64,000 nt of DNA, taken from Paroedura picta. Its lineage: Eukaryota; Chordata; Lepidosauria; Squamata; Gekkonidae. The translations under genes and the position numbers were made by a program. The notes under the pieces are model-generated. The model did not search any database and was not told where the DNA came from. It saw only the letters and a program-made list of their open reading frames with translations. Below are positions 1 to 10,985 of this stretch, piece after piece (position 1 is the first letter of the stretch; each line of letters begins with the position of its first letter). The stretch is taken from contig NC_135382.1 of assembly GCF_049243985.1 (NCBI RefSeq), forward strand, positions 23,540,990 to 23,604,989. Reading direction: 5' to 3'.

Positions 1-267
1 GCCCACGCCAAATCATCACCTATGGCGCTCAAGCAATCCTTACTTGAAGGTGGTCAGGCGTTTCATCTTTGGGAGGCTTTTGGAGAGGTCAGCAGCAAAT
101 TCATTTCCATACTTCCTGCTCTGAAAGCTATGAAGAGAAGAAAAGTAATTAAGCCAGGTTTTTTTAAAAAAACAAAACAAGCCCCATCCACAAATCTACT
201 TACTCTAACAGTACAATTCCATCCAGTATTACACCTAAACCTACTGAAATTAATATCAGTGTTGTAA

Positions 268-577
268 TGATTGGCCCTTGAGGGACAGACCAGAACCAAT
301 GGGATGAGATTAATTCAAAAGAAATTCTGTTTAAACATCTGGAAGAAGTTCCTGACAGTTAGAGCGGTTTCTCAGTGGAACAGGCTAACTCAGGAGGTGG
401 TGGGTTCTCCATCTTTGGAAATTTTTAAACAGAGGCTGGATAGCCATCCGATGGAGAGGTTGATTCTGTGAAGGCTCAAGGGTTACAGTGGATGAGCGAG
501 AGGGATGTGAGTGTCCTGCATAGTGCAGGGGGTTGGACTAGATTACTCAGGAGGTGCCTTCTATGATTCTATGAAAT
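268..577 (+). mobile_element. CR1 LINE 3'-end fragment (NLRC5 intron)
   Basis: Contains GGGGGTTGGACTAGAT and ends CTATGATTCTATGA, the typical CR1 3' end. Confidence 0.85.
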
Positions 578-647
578 GACTTAAAATGGGAGGACACAAG
601 GAGGCCATTATTGCTAGTTTAGGAAGAATGTGGTCTCTGACCCTTAC

Positions 648-2382
648 CTCAGGCTCTTTATATTTTCACAGCCGGCTAAGACATCCAGATTCTCCCGTTC
701 CACCACACATCCGACAAAAACTACGCTCACCAAATTAGGGCTGCTGCTGAAAACAAAAGCCAGACTTGTCATATCCAGTGGCATCAGCCTGAGATTTCTA
801 AACTGATAGTGGAAGTTTAAAAGTTTCCCAACGTGCTGTGCTAAGTCAAGGTCTTGTGTCTCATACACGCAGTGGCACAGGTCAACCACCTTAGGCCCAG
901 TCAAACTGGCCGTCGCTAGGTCCTTCAGAATCTGCGTGATTATGGCTTGTCGCTCCTGTATCCAGCTTTCATTTCGCCCGGCTAAGGAGCTAAGAAATTG
1001 CCGGCACCCTTGGGAGGAAAGGCCTGACAGGAAGATGTCACAGTTGTCGGCGAATGTCATCTTTGCTTCCTTCTTCAAAATCCACTTTGACCTCAAGAAG
1101 AACTTCTCTTTCAGGTAGCTGACGTCTATAGTGTTGCTCGTCAACAGGAAAAGTGCCGCAAAGAACTCTTGAACACTGAAGTGGACAAAAGTGTATCCAG
1201 CTTGGGCACTGCCATTATTTGCCTTTACCTCAAAGGCCAAAAGCAAGCCACATAAAGATGCAAAATCTCTCACAGGCACTGGGACTTCACCGGCATAAAA
1301 CAGCATCTTCTTCTCTTCCAGACCCTTGAAAGCCAGCTCACCCAGGCTTGCAAGAGTCCCTCGATGTTGACTCCAATCAGCTTCCTCGCTCGCGTCACTC
1401 CACTTCTGCAGCTTGTGGATGAAGATGAGCACCATTTTGATGTAAAACTGGGTCATGGTTTGAGGCAGCTGGATCCTTCCTACATCTCGCATGAGCAAAT
1501 ATTCCAGGCAGATGCAGACAACGTTGCACAAGGAAGGGATGTAACACATGCTCAGAAGCTTGCCATCGCTTTTCAGGCAAGCGATGGCTCGGTCCTTCAG
1601 TGCGCTGCAGTGGAAAAAAGAACTGGCATACTCCTCAACCTTCTCATGGTCAAATCCCCAGATTTCTGCCAGGAGCGTGATGGTTTTGAACACAGTGTTA
1701 GGGAGCATTTTTGGACGGGTTGTGATGAGCACAGTGCAGCCGGGCAAGAGATACCCATGGCAAAGACTGGCAAAGAGTTCTGAGACAGAAAGAGGGCCGA
1801 GAGGATCAGGGCCCAAGGACTCAGGAGAGGATGGCAGATTGATGTCCCCCATAAACTCATCCAGTCCATCAAAGATCATCAGGACATGCTGGGCGTCTTC
1901 TAGGAGGTGCTCCAACACTGCACTGGGACAATCTTCTGGATGCAGGAAGAAGTCAAATAATAGCTCTTGCAGAGAAAGCTTTCTGCGGATCAGATTCAGC
2001 TGCCTAAACTCAAAGAGGAATATCAGTTTGTACTGCCTGAGGACCCCCTCGGCCCACTGCTGGCAGATTTTGTTCACGACTCTCGTTTTCCCCATGCCCG
2101 GTTTGCCCAACAGAAGAATGACCTCGGTGGAGCCAGAAGGCATGTTTTCAAAGAGATCAGGCAATCTCATGGTTGCCTCACCGTGCTCATGCAGAGTGAT
2201 GGGCTCTTCTTTGGCTTTACTCTTTACTTTACAAGCTTTACTCTGACGAATCACCAGGTTGACAAAAGCTTGGCTAAAAGCCGATTGCCGAATTTCACCT
2301 CCTGAAGCCTCTGCTAATCTATTCATTCCGTATCTTTGCAGCATGGCTGTGACGATACGCTGTCGGTACTTTTCAGAAGAAT
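648..2382 (-). CDS. NLRC5: NLRC5 NACHT exon
   Basis: A 1735-bp exon open throughout on the minus strand. The acceptor is cctctgtttag and the donor is CTGAG followed by GTAAGG (642-647). It encodes about residues 145-722: linker, NACHT ATPase with intact Walker A and B, the winged helix and the helical part that leads to the LRRs. One giant NACHT exon is typical of NLR genes. Confidence 0.95.
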
Positions 2383-5300
2383 CTAAACAGAGGTAGGAAA
2401 GCAAGACAGAATCAGAATCCCTGTAATGGGCATACTTGAATCAATAGGAAATCTATTGGATTACTATGTCTTCTCCCAAATGACCTTGGAAACTGTTGTT
2501 TTCTGAAGAATGATGCTGACAATTCTCAAGATTAGCGGTTTTCGGTCCTGTCCCTCGTATTTAACCCCGATGTCCCACTTTTAATCTCATGTAATATACG
2601 TTTGGTTTCCCCTCTTTTGCAATATGATGCAAAAAGGGAGCGATGTCTGTGTAGAAGACTGAGTACATTTCCTTATCCCTGTATGATAAATAGCGCTGCC
2701 AAAATTATGGCAATCAGAATATAGACATATATATATTGGCAACCTGGAGTCCTGGTTGGGCAATGAGGGTCAAAATCAGGCAGGAGATACCTATATGAAC
2801 TCATGAAGCTGCCTTAGATTTGTCCACCAAGGTCTGTATAGTTTCCTCTGACTGGTAGAGGTTTTCCGGGGTCTTAGGCTCAGTTCTTTCTCATCACCTG
2901 CTAACTAATCCCTTTAACTGGAGATCTAGGGCAGGGGTAGTCAACCTGTGGTCCTCCAGATGTCCATGGACTACAATTCCCATGAGCCCTTGCCAGCAAA
3001 TGCTGACAGGGGCTCATGGGAATTGTAGTCCATGGACATCTGGAGGACAACAGGTTGACTACCTCTGATCTAGGGGATGCTACTGCTGAGCCACAGCCCC
3101 CCCCCCCCCAATCAGCAGTAAACATGGCAGGTGGCTCAGAATTTCTAAACTTGCTTTGTAAACCAATGTAGAAGTTCAAGATCCGTGGCCTGAACACACG
3201 CCTCTGTGAAGCCACTTGTAGAAGCACCACTGGGCACCCTGAAGACCAATGTACAGGGCTGGGGGTGGGGTGGAGGTGGAGTTAGAGGAATGACTTGCCC
3301 AGCCGTTGCTGTTTGGACTGCTTGCCATTGTTGATGGGAGAAAGGCTGCCCCAAGGGCGACGTCGTTCAGGTCCTGGAGAGGGAAGAAGCAACATAGCGA
3401 TTAATACAGCATGTTCACTTAGACAATGCGCTGAAGGCACAGTCTGCCAGGAAGTCATCCGGAACACAGCCTGTGTCGCTTCCCTCACTGAAGGGCAATC
3501 TGTTTCTCTGCCTCTTAACTGAAGGATGGGGTGACTAAATGGGGACATTTCCAGCTGAAATGGAAGGCCAGTTCCAAGCCCTCATGTTCCCCCATGGGTC
3601 CTGTCGACAGCCATCTAGTGGGAATTCCATGCTGATAACTTAATTCCTAGAGGCTCCAGGCTTAAGCCTCCTCTCCTTAAATAAGGGCCTGAAGTCTCCA
3701 AGAATTAAGTTCTTCTCTCCACAAGGAGAGAAGCCTTTTTCCCCACTATGGCTTTTCCCCAAACTGAAATGCCTTGGGGACCTGTAGTCTCCTCTAATTT
3801 CACCTTCTGTCTTGTGTGCTATTTGCAAAATAGGGATAATAATGCTTCAATATATCTTAAGAGGTTTAGTAGAATGGCATGAGGAAGGGCATAACCCTCA
3901 TGGATGGGCACAGTGTGTGTGTAACAACATCTTCGGAGTCCATTACAATAGGAGGTTTAATAAGAATTACTATGCATGTGAAGAGCTTGAAAGTATGCTC
4001 TATAAATGTGAGATGGGAAGAAAAATAAGTTCCAGATTGCAAAAGCTCATGGCATCTCAACAACACTCTGTTCTTACAGTTACATCTGAACATAGGACGG
4101 CAAATTTTTCTACTCGTTGCATTTAAATTTACTTACATAAAGACATTACATTTACATGAGCAACACTTAAGTGCAGTGAAGTACATTATGTGATCATTGC
4201 TTGGCCTGAAATGAATTCAGCCTATAGTATGGAGTGGTACTTGCATGAAAGGACAGCTTCCTTAATGGGAAGCCTATATTTCCAGTAAAATGAGGTGGGT
4301 GGAAACGACGTTATTCTACTGTGGCTGATTTAACTCTGCATATGTAAAGTCACCTGCCCCAAAGCATGAATTTCATTTCACAGAATAACACTCACTTGTG
4401 GATGTTGATGGGAACTTGGTTTCATCAAAAACTTCTGGCACTGGAGCTACAGGACCTAAGAGGATTAAATCAGCATGTTGGTCGGTCTCTTTAAATGCAT
4501 TTATTATACACTGTACACCTGTGCAGGTATACTTGTATGCACAAGGATCTGAGCTACATACCATATCTAGATGAGTTCTATCGTGGATGAAATCTAAAAC
4601 ATACTAAAATAGCTAAATCTTCTAAGGAATCCATTTAAAGCTTTCAAGCATTCTGAAAGAGCTCAAGCCATCCCATTAAAAACCATTTATCTCATGAAAA
4701 TCATTCCATGCCCTCTCAAGTGTTTACTCATTGTAAGGGGGGGAAAGGGCATTATTTAGCTAACGTTACTTCCATGCCACTATAGGTTTTACTTAGTTCA
4801 AGTTCTAAATCAGGCTTTCTCAACCAGGGTTTTATGAAACCCTGGAGTTTCTTGATGGCCCTGAAAGGGTTTTCTGAATGGGTGTGAGTTAATTAATTTG
4901 TAATCTATTTTTTTAATTTGTCAAGCATTTATCAGGTGATATGACCATCCAAGGATGAACCAAGGAATAAGTTTATTTTAAGGCTAATTCCAGATGCACC
5001 CACATTGTTTCAAGCAGGATACATTGATATTTTTATTGTCTGATATTGATCCATAATATTTCCAACAGATTAGCTCTTTCTGCCCTTGCAGCCAGGAAAA
5101 TTAGAGCCATAATGACCATGGGAAAAATGGTATCCTAAGATTTTTAACCCCTAAATATTGTATCTAGATTGCTAATAGTTGAGAAAATGCCCTACTGAGA
5201 AATTTGTATAATTGCAGGGGTTGCCAAATTGTGGCTCATCGGATGTCCATGGACTACAATTCCCATAAGCTCCTGCCAGAATCTGGCAGGGGCTCAAGGG

Positions 5301-5692
5301 AATTGTAGTCCATGGACATATGGAAAGCCAGTTTGGCCACCCCTGACTAAGTGTTTTCATATGACTGAGAGAACGCCATGCTCTCTGTTCTTACCTTCTC
5401 CTGATGCACTCATGCACACTATCTCCAGGTCCAAGGGCAAGTCACATTCCATGCAGACACTCTGCATAAAGTATTTGAAGAGGGAAGGATCAGTACTCGC
5501 ACTTCTCAGAAATATGTCCAAGACTAAGGAGATCTTCTTTTTGAGGTCAGACACTCCCTCAAGTTGACTCAAGTTCTCCTGTGGGAGAAACCGCTTGGCT
5601 TTCTCGAGAACCCATTCAGGGCTGTGATTGAGGAACTCAACTAACTGTGGCCAAGCACTGTGGACTGCCTTCTGGAGGGATTCTTCATCCAT
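648..5692 (-). CDS. NLRC5: NLRC5, N-terminal part (four coding exons; gene continues off the left edge)
   Basis: NLR-family protein that in mammals is induced by interferon, enters the nucleus and co-activates MHC class I genes. Coding exons, in order: 5395-5692, 4396-4455, 3299-3373 and 648-2382 (2168 nt, about 722 residues, ending in phase 2). Residues 1-99 form the N-terminal death-fold (CARD-like) domain. Residues 120-143 hold two basic clusters, a predicted bipartite nuclear signal. Walker A (GKPGMGKT) lies at about 237-244 and Walker B (LMIFDGLDE) at about 312-320. Winged-helix and NACHT-associated regions follow. Stretches such as FEFRQLNLI and TGPKVV match human NLRC5 closely. The ATG at 5690-5692 is the first in frame and matches the human N-terminus position. 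The leucine-rich repeats are not in the window. Neighbouring CETP supports the identity (synteny). Coding is intact in what can be seen. Confidence 0.95.
2790..3100 (-). mobile_element. tRNA-derived SINE split by MITE copy 1
   Basis: Reverse copy of the same family as 7735-7935 (starts CATGAAGCTGCCTTAG, ends CTGCTGAGCCACAG). Interrupted at 2924-3075. Confidence 0.7.
2932..3067. mobile_element. Palindromic hAT MITE, copy 1 (inside a SINE, NLRC5 intron)
   Basis: 136-bp inverted repeat with ends CAGGGGTAGTCAACC / GGTTGACTACCTCTG. Perfect 8-bp target duplication ATCTAGGG at 2924-2931 and 3068-3075. It splits an older tRNA-derived SINE lying at about 2790-3100. Confidence 0.92.
3299..3373 (-). 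CDS. NLRC5: NLRC5 75-bp exon encoding the predicted bipartite nuclear localisation signal
   Basis: Acceptor ccctctccag; phase 1 in and phase 1 out. It encodes a basic cluster (RPERRRP), a 10-residue spacer and a second cluster (KQSKQQR), then joins the NACHT exon to read RLDSSEKYRQR. The position and pattern match the human stretch of two basic clusters just before the AKKY motif. The only donor that keeps the frame is GCAAGT, a GC donor. The short length makes the exon easy to miss, but phase and homology agree on both sides. Confidence 0.8.
4396..4455 (-). CDS. NLRC5: NLRC5 60-bp linker exon
   Basis: Acceptor aatcctcttag, donor ACAA followed by GTGAGT; phase 1 on both sides. It encodes 20 residues rich in Pro, Ser and Thr (for example VPEVFDETKFP) linking the death-fold domain to the basic exon. 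I see no known motif in it. It is shorter than the human linker as I remember it. Confidence 0.75.
4811..4960 (-). mobile_element. hAT element fragment (CAGGCTTTCTCAACC type)
   Basis: Starts CAGGCTTTCTCAACCAGGG and continues with the AT-rich part shared with the copies at 18182 and 31207. Truncated. Confidence 0.7.
5215..5345. mobile_element. Palindromic hAT MITE, copy 2 (old)
   Basis: Same family, more diverged (CAGGGGTTGCCAAATTG...). Flanks match at 5 of 8 bases only. It lies 49 bp from the donor of the first NLRC5 coding exon. Confidence 0.85.
5395..5692 (-). CDS. NLRC5: NLRC5 first coding exon (CARD-like domain)
   Basis: The coding part runs from the ATG at 5690-5692 to the donor GAAG followed by GTAAGA. 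It encodes a helical death-fold domain including HSPEWVLEKAKRFLP and VCMECDLPLDLEIV, both closely like the human NLRC5 N-terminus. The exon probably begins at about 5752 (acceptor actgctcctcag), giving a short 5'UTR stretch before the ATG. Confidence 0.92.
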
Positions 5693-6805
5693 TTGGGGTG
5701 AGGGTTGGGAAGGATATGTGGAATTGGAGAAGCAGCTAAATGGCTGCAAGGTCTGAGGAGCAGTGCCAGAATGAATTGTCCATTTGCTATGTTTAGACTA
5801 AACAAACAGATGACCAATCAGTTGTAGAATAATCAAACCGAGGAACAAAACACTGAGTTGAGGCTCCCAAATAAGATGATAAATGTAACTGTTTATTCAA
5901 AACAATGGCCAAAAACCATAGCAGTTGAATTGTTTTTTGGTTGGACTTCCTCAGCAGCCAATATCCAAGAGTAATGAAAACAGAGTCCTAGAGTAAGGTA
6001 CAGTTTTGTAGTTTGAAATTTCTTCTGGGGACCTTGTCTACCAACAGAACTTCATGTATGTCATGTCATAGATGATGTTGTTAGTAGACAATGTTCAGAC
6101 TTAAAGCAAACATGAGGACTCTGTCTTGGAACAACTGTTCTATCACGTTGTCAAATTGCAGATTGAGAGGTTTGGCATGCATTTGTGCCAAATGTTATCC
6201 TGGAATAACATCCCTCCCTCCATGCTCTTCAGCAACTGATTCATTTAGACGTCCACAGGTAAGCCGGAGGTGTAGGTGTTCATCCCCTAAAAAAGAGAGA
6301 GAGAGAGAGAAAAGAACAAAACATGTAAATAAGGTTGAAAAGGCCTAATAAGTCCAAAAGAACTTGGCAGTTAAAAAATGAGCATGTTACTATCCATTGA
6401 AGAGAACTTTGACTCAGAAACCTTATCCCCACAAATCTTGTGGGTCTCTAAGATGTGACTAGCTCATGGTACATTCTGAACATTAAATGTTGCCAGGCGA
6501 AAGCCAGAATTCAGAAATCTCCTGAAACAGGACCAGGAGGAGGAGGAAGGGAAGGCAGAGCTGTTTTTTGTTTTTTTTTTCACCTGTTGCTTACCTCTGA
6601 GTAGCTAATGGTCCCTTCTCTATTTCTCATCTTCCCAGACACAACCTCTAGAAAAAATTACTAACAAAGAGAGAGAGAGAGGCATAATTCAAGAAGTGGA
6701 TGGAGAACAGCTACCAAGTTCTGTCCATCCATTCACCCAGGAAGAACAATGGGATTTCAAGAGATGCGGCTCCTTATGCAGCACAGCCCTTTGGGTGGTG
6801 GAGAC

Positions 6806-7075
6806 ATAGAATCATAGAGTTGGAAGAGGCAATCTAGTCCAACCCCCTACTCAATGCAGGATCAGCCAAAAGCATCCAGGATAAGTATCTGTCCAGCCAC
6901 TGCTTGAAAGCCACCAGTGAGGGGGAGCTCAACACCTCCTTAGGCAGCCCATTCCACTGCTGAACGACTCTGATGGTGAAATATTTTTCCTGGTATGTAG
7001 CTAATATCATGCTCCACGTAGTTTAAACCCATCACTGTGGGTCCTACCTCCTGCCACCCATTCCAGCTCCCACAT
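6806..7075 (-). mobile_element. CR1 LINE 3'-end fragment
   Basis: Starts TAGAATCATAGAGTTGGAAG and continues with CAGCCCATTCCACTGCTG; reverse orientation, NLRC5 intron 1. Confidence 0.85.
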
Positions 7076-7734
7076 TGATAATTTCTAGCATTCTCTGAGT
7101 GATCCGTACTAATATCTCATCACAAACAGGCTTATTTCACTGGAGCTTTTCTCCTCGATGCAAAAGATTTCACTAGCAGTAGAGGGAAAGGGATGAATTT
7201 CCTCCTCTAGGGAAAAAGGAAGGATGCAAACCAATGAACCAAATAGAAACCTAAGAGAGGGAGTAGGCAGCAGTTCAGAACTCTTCATCTGTGTCTGCAG
7301 GATTCCCGAGAGATGCAGCTGACCTTTGAAAAGAATGGGCTCCCGAGATGTATTTACTTAGCTTGCAGTGCTCAAGGCGAGCTCCCTGGCTCCTGAAAAC
7401 AGATTTCTACTCAGAATTTGAACAGTGGATGTTCAGAGTTTGCCTGCTGTGTGATCAGCTGATTCAGGGAAATGGGCTTTTCAGCCTCCAGACTTGCCTG
7501 TTCTCAAATCAGCCCCACCCACCCCCAGCCATTGGCTGCTTGCATAGAAGAAAAATTCTCTGCACAGATTTCATGATGAACACATAGGCATTTTGCAGTG
7601 GCAGCAGAGCATCCGTGCCGCCATTTTTCCTTGCTGTCCCCTTGCCTGTGCCCCCTGTGGCTGCTATTCCCCTGTGCCACTGGAGGGCTTTTCTCTGACT
7701 GTTCCCCAAAATCAATATGGTGGCATCTGGAAAT

Positions 7735-7935
7735 GGAGAGGAAGGGACAGTGGCTCAGTGGAAGAGCCTCTGCTTGGCACACAAAAGGGCCCAGGTTCAA
7801 TTCCCAACATCTCCAGGTAGAACAACTGAGTAGTCAGTGATGCGGGGAAGACCTCTGTTGAAACCCTGGAGAGCTGCTGCCAGCCTGAGTAGGCAATACT
7901 GACCTTGGATCTGATTCAGTGTAAGGCAGCATTGT
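7735..7935 (+). mobile_element. tRNA-derived SINE (type GTGGCTCAGTGGAAGAGC)
   Basis: Pol III box A-like GTGGCTCAGTGG and box B-like GGTTCAATTCC, then a body ending near GTAAGGCAGC. NLRC5 intron 1. Confidence 0.75.
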
Positions 7936-8135
7936 GTGTATGAACAGACTGAGGAATGGGGAAATGGTGCAGGTGTGGCCTGGATAAGCAAAGATGCACC
8001 CCTGACACAGCATGCAAACCCCTTTTGAATTTTGAACGAATTTTGTTCATCCTTAAGGTGCTACTAGACTCTTACTCTTTTCTGCTGATCCATCCCGATA
8101 ATTCTCACAATTGGGAATTCACTTATGCTTTAAGC

Positions 8136-8273
8136 CAGGGGTAGTCAAACTGCGGCCCTCCAGATGTCCATGGACTACAATTCCCAGGAGCCCCCTGCCA
8201 GCGAACGCTGGCAGGGGGCTCCTGGGAATTGTAGTCCATGGACATCTGGAGGGCCGCAGTTTGACTACCCCTG
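8136..8273. mobile_element. Palindromic hAT MITE, copy 3 (perfect palindrome)
   Basis: Two 68-bp arms that are exact reverse complements, separated by a central AA. Perfect 8-bp target duplication CTTTAAGC on both sides. This is the youngest-looking copy in the window, in NLRC5 intron 1. Confidence 0.95.
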
Positions 8274-8786
8274 CTTTAAGCAGTCTTCGACCATCTGCTT
8301 TTCCACCGCAAGTCTTCAACCAACCCATTTAGGACTGGCTACAGACAGACTAACATGGCTGTCCATCTGGGCTGTACTTACTGTTGGCAGTTCACATCCA
8401 CTTCAGGTGGCACAGACATATAATATATTATTATATAATATATAATGATAATATCCCCCTGAAGCAGGGTGCAGTATGAAATGGTCGGTCCCCTGCAACA
8501 CTGCAAGGGATTCCAGGATGGGCCGCTTGTATCATGCAGCACAGTAGCTTGAGGTGGAAAAATTGTCCAGGCTCTATGAAATCCATAAACAAATGTTTGA
8601 GATATTTCGACAAATGCAGACACCTCAGAGTGGTTTTAGGAGCCTATTTTACAACTGCTGAAGGTACAGGTTTGGGTACCCACTTTGCTAAGCCCACAGC
8701 TAGAAGTACATTATTTTGTGCATCATATTGCCCAAAGTCACCCATCATGGATGGGTTTGTTTACATGCACATTCAGTCTGCTAAAG

Positions 8787-9138
8787 CAGTGGTCCCCAAC
8801 CTTTTTATCACTGGTATGCTTGACAATTTTTCTGAGGCCCGGGGTGGGGGGTAGTCTTTTACCGAGGGACTGAGCCCCTTCTCCTTGCTTTCCTGCTGGC
8901 ACCCCTGACTTCCTGCCCCCCACTGGGGGGCGCTGCCAGTAGTAGCTGCGCAGTGCCACACCGAGGGGGAGCTCCAGCCATGGTGGCCTCTGGAGGGCAC
9001 CAAAGGTGAGCTGGCAGCAGAGTGGCAGGGCAGCCCCCGAGGCAGCAGCTGAGGAGGAGGACGAGGAGGAGCCGCAGCCCGGTACTGACTGATCCACGAA
9101 CCGATACCGGTCACCGGACCGGGGGTTGGGGACAGCTG
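8787..9138. mobile_element. hAT non-autonomous element (CAGTGGTCCCCAACC type)
   Basis: 352 bp, starts CAGTGGTCCCCAACC and ends GGTTGGGGACAGCTG, GC-rich interior, with perfect 8-bp target duplication TGCTAAAG at 8779-8786 and 9139-9146. The ends resemble hAT-Tip100/Zaphod-like elements. No transposase coding seen. Confidence 0.88.
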
Positions 9139-10112
9139 TGCTAAAGCACATGTGGAAAACTTCTCTTGGTTGTTGGGCTGAACGCTGTTCTGACATTTCT
9201 TTGCTTGTTCACCTGCCGTATGTTGTCTAAAGGGTAATTAACCCAATGCATGTCTGTGACAACTCTTGTTTTCTGTGTAATTCTCTGCTATCCTTTCAAC
9301 GCCTTGCCTTTTTGCAGCTGTTGAATAGGGTCTGATTATCTTGCTAAGGATAATCTCTCTCCCAGACCCCAGCGCAATGTGAACCTCCAGGCTGAACCCA
9401 GCCCAAGAGCACCGCTAACCATGATTAACTAGACTTCAGTTTCCTTGGGGAGCATATAACCTCTCCCCTTCCCAAACCATGACCTCCCAAGCTCTATCAC
9501 AAATCTCCAGATATTTTCCAGCCCAGAGTTGGCTCCCTGGTGGTGGCTGAATCGTTCCAACTCTGAAGGGTTTTTCACTTACCGACCACAGATTTGTAGA
9601 CATCAAAAGGTAATGTTATAAAAAAAGGAAATTAAATGAAGAACATCTGTTTTCTGGTTCACATTGAAGACTCTTTGATCTCTGCGTATGTTAGTGACTT
9701 CTAACACTCTAGTGCAATCTTTTCTGCCTCTTAATGCAGTAGATTTGGGCAGAATGGTAAAACGAAAGTAAAAGGGCCAGGAATTCCCCTGCGATAAAAG
9801 GAAAAACTATCAAGCATGCTAATCAGTCTTCGCATGAAACTTTGCCCCATGGAAACTGCCCATTACACCGCGCCATCCGAATCTAGCAATTTTAAATAAA
9901 TCCCAGTTGGGAGAACACATCGTCTAGCTTGACCAATATGGCTGGGCCTTCCCTGTTTATTGTGCAACCTCAGCCATAAGCATACCAAAGAGCAGACAAA
10001 GATGAGGCTGGCCCTTCTAACTCGAAGCTGCTGATAAAAAAATCCCTGTTCACTTTGTGTAAACTGGCTCACGAGTTGCAACCTACAGCTGAGAAGCAGA
10101 GGTATCTTTTCT

Positions 10113-10359
10113 GAGAGCCAGCTTGCTGTAATAGTTAAGAATGGTAGCTTCTAATCTAGAGAACTGGGTTTGATCTACCATTCCTCCACATGCAGCTAGC
10201 TGGGTCAACTTGGGCCAGTCAGTTCTTTCAAAGCTCTCTCAGCTTCACCTACCTCACAAGATGCCTGTCGGGGGGAGAGGAAGGGAAGGCGATTCTAAGC
10301 CGCTCTGAGGCTCCCGAAAGCAGAGAGAAGCAGGGTACAAACAAACAGCTCTTCTTCTA
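10113..10359 (+). mobile_element. tRNA-derived SINE (GAGAGCCAGTTTGGTGTAGTGG family)
   Basis: Head with GCTTCTAATC...GGGTTTGATC, body with CTCTCTCAGCTTCACC, tail CTCTTCTTCT. Diverged copy in NLRC5 intron 1. Confidence 0.8.
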
Positions 10360-10899
10360 AGTCAGATGTCAGTTTGAGTAACGTCTCTCTGTTTGTGGTT
10401 AGTAAGACGCATAGTTTGTTCTAGCGTGCTACGCTCTCTGTAGAAGGCTCCTCTAGACAGCTTCTTATGTGGTATAATTATTAGTACAATGTACGGCTGG
10501 TGGATTTTTTTTTTGTTTACCCACAAATCCAAAGTGAAAAGGTGAAGGCAAATCAGTCTCTGAAGTTCAAATTGAAAGACTGACTGATGATGTTTCAAAT
10601 AATAAATTGTTTATAATCAGTTTTCTTCCACTTTTTCTCATACTATATAGGGGTTAATCCGAAACAGTATCTAGATCACTTTTGCCATTTTCAAGGCTCA
10701 AGCCTTTTCTCAGTGGCTTTCCCTAAAAAAACTAAATCAGTGTAGTATTTAGTATCATTCAGCCACTGGTGCCTAAAGTTACTGGGGATCCTGATCACTA
10801 CAACACTGTTTTTTGGGGAAAGCCACTGAGCAAACTCTTCATTCCTTGAAAATGGCAAAAGCTATCTAGATACCGTTTTGGTTTGACCCCTATATAGTA

Positions 10900-10985
10900 G
10901 TATTTTTTCAATAAAAAGTAGTATTTTTCAATAAAAAGTAGCATTTTTTCAATAAAAACTAAAATAGTATTTTTTCAATAAAAAG
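10900..10985. repeat. Short AT-rich tandem repeat in NLRC5 intron 1
   Basis: Four spaced copies of AGTATTTTTTCAATAAAAA (one variant has GCATTTTTTC), unit about 18-25 bp. Confidence 0.75.

Noticed and set aside
1548-2246. 232-residue plus-strand ORF
   Set aside because: Shadow of the NLRC5 NACHT exon on the other strand; no domain and no splice support.
2932-3067. Palindromes read as CRISPR repeats, terminators or integron sites
   Set aside because: They are dispersed, have 8-bp target duplications and lie in a vertebrate genome, so they are hAT MITEs.
6180-6295. Minus-strand exon-like stretch after cttttttag
   Set aside because: Reads about 30 residues then stops, has no good donor and matches neither NLRC5 nor CETP.
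9578-9660. Possible exon ending GTGGTCG followed by GTAAGT
   Set aside because: No acceptor gives an open frame, and CETP is already complete; could at most be a non-coding NLRC5 exon.
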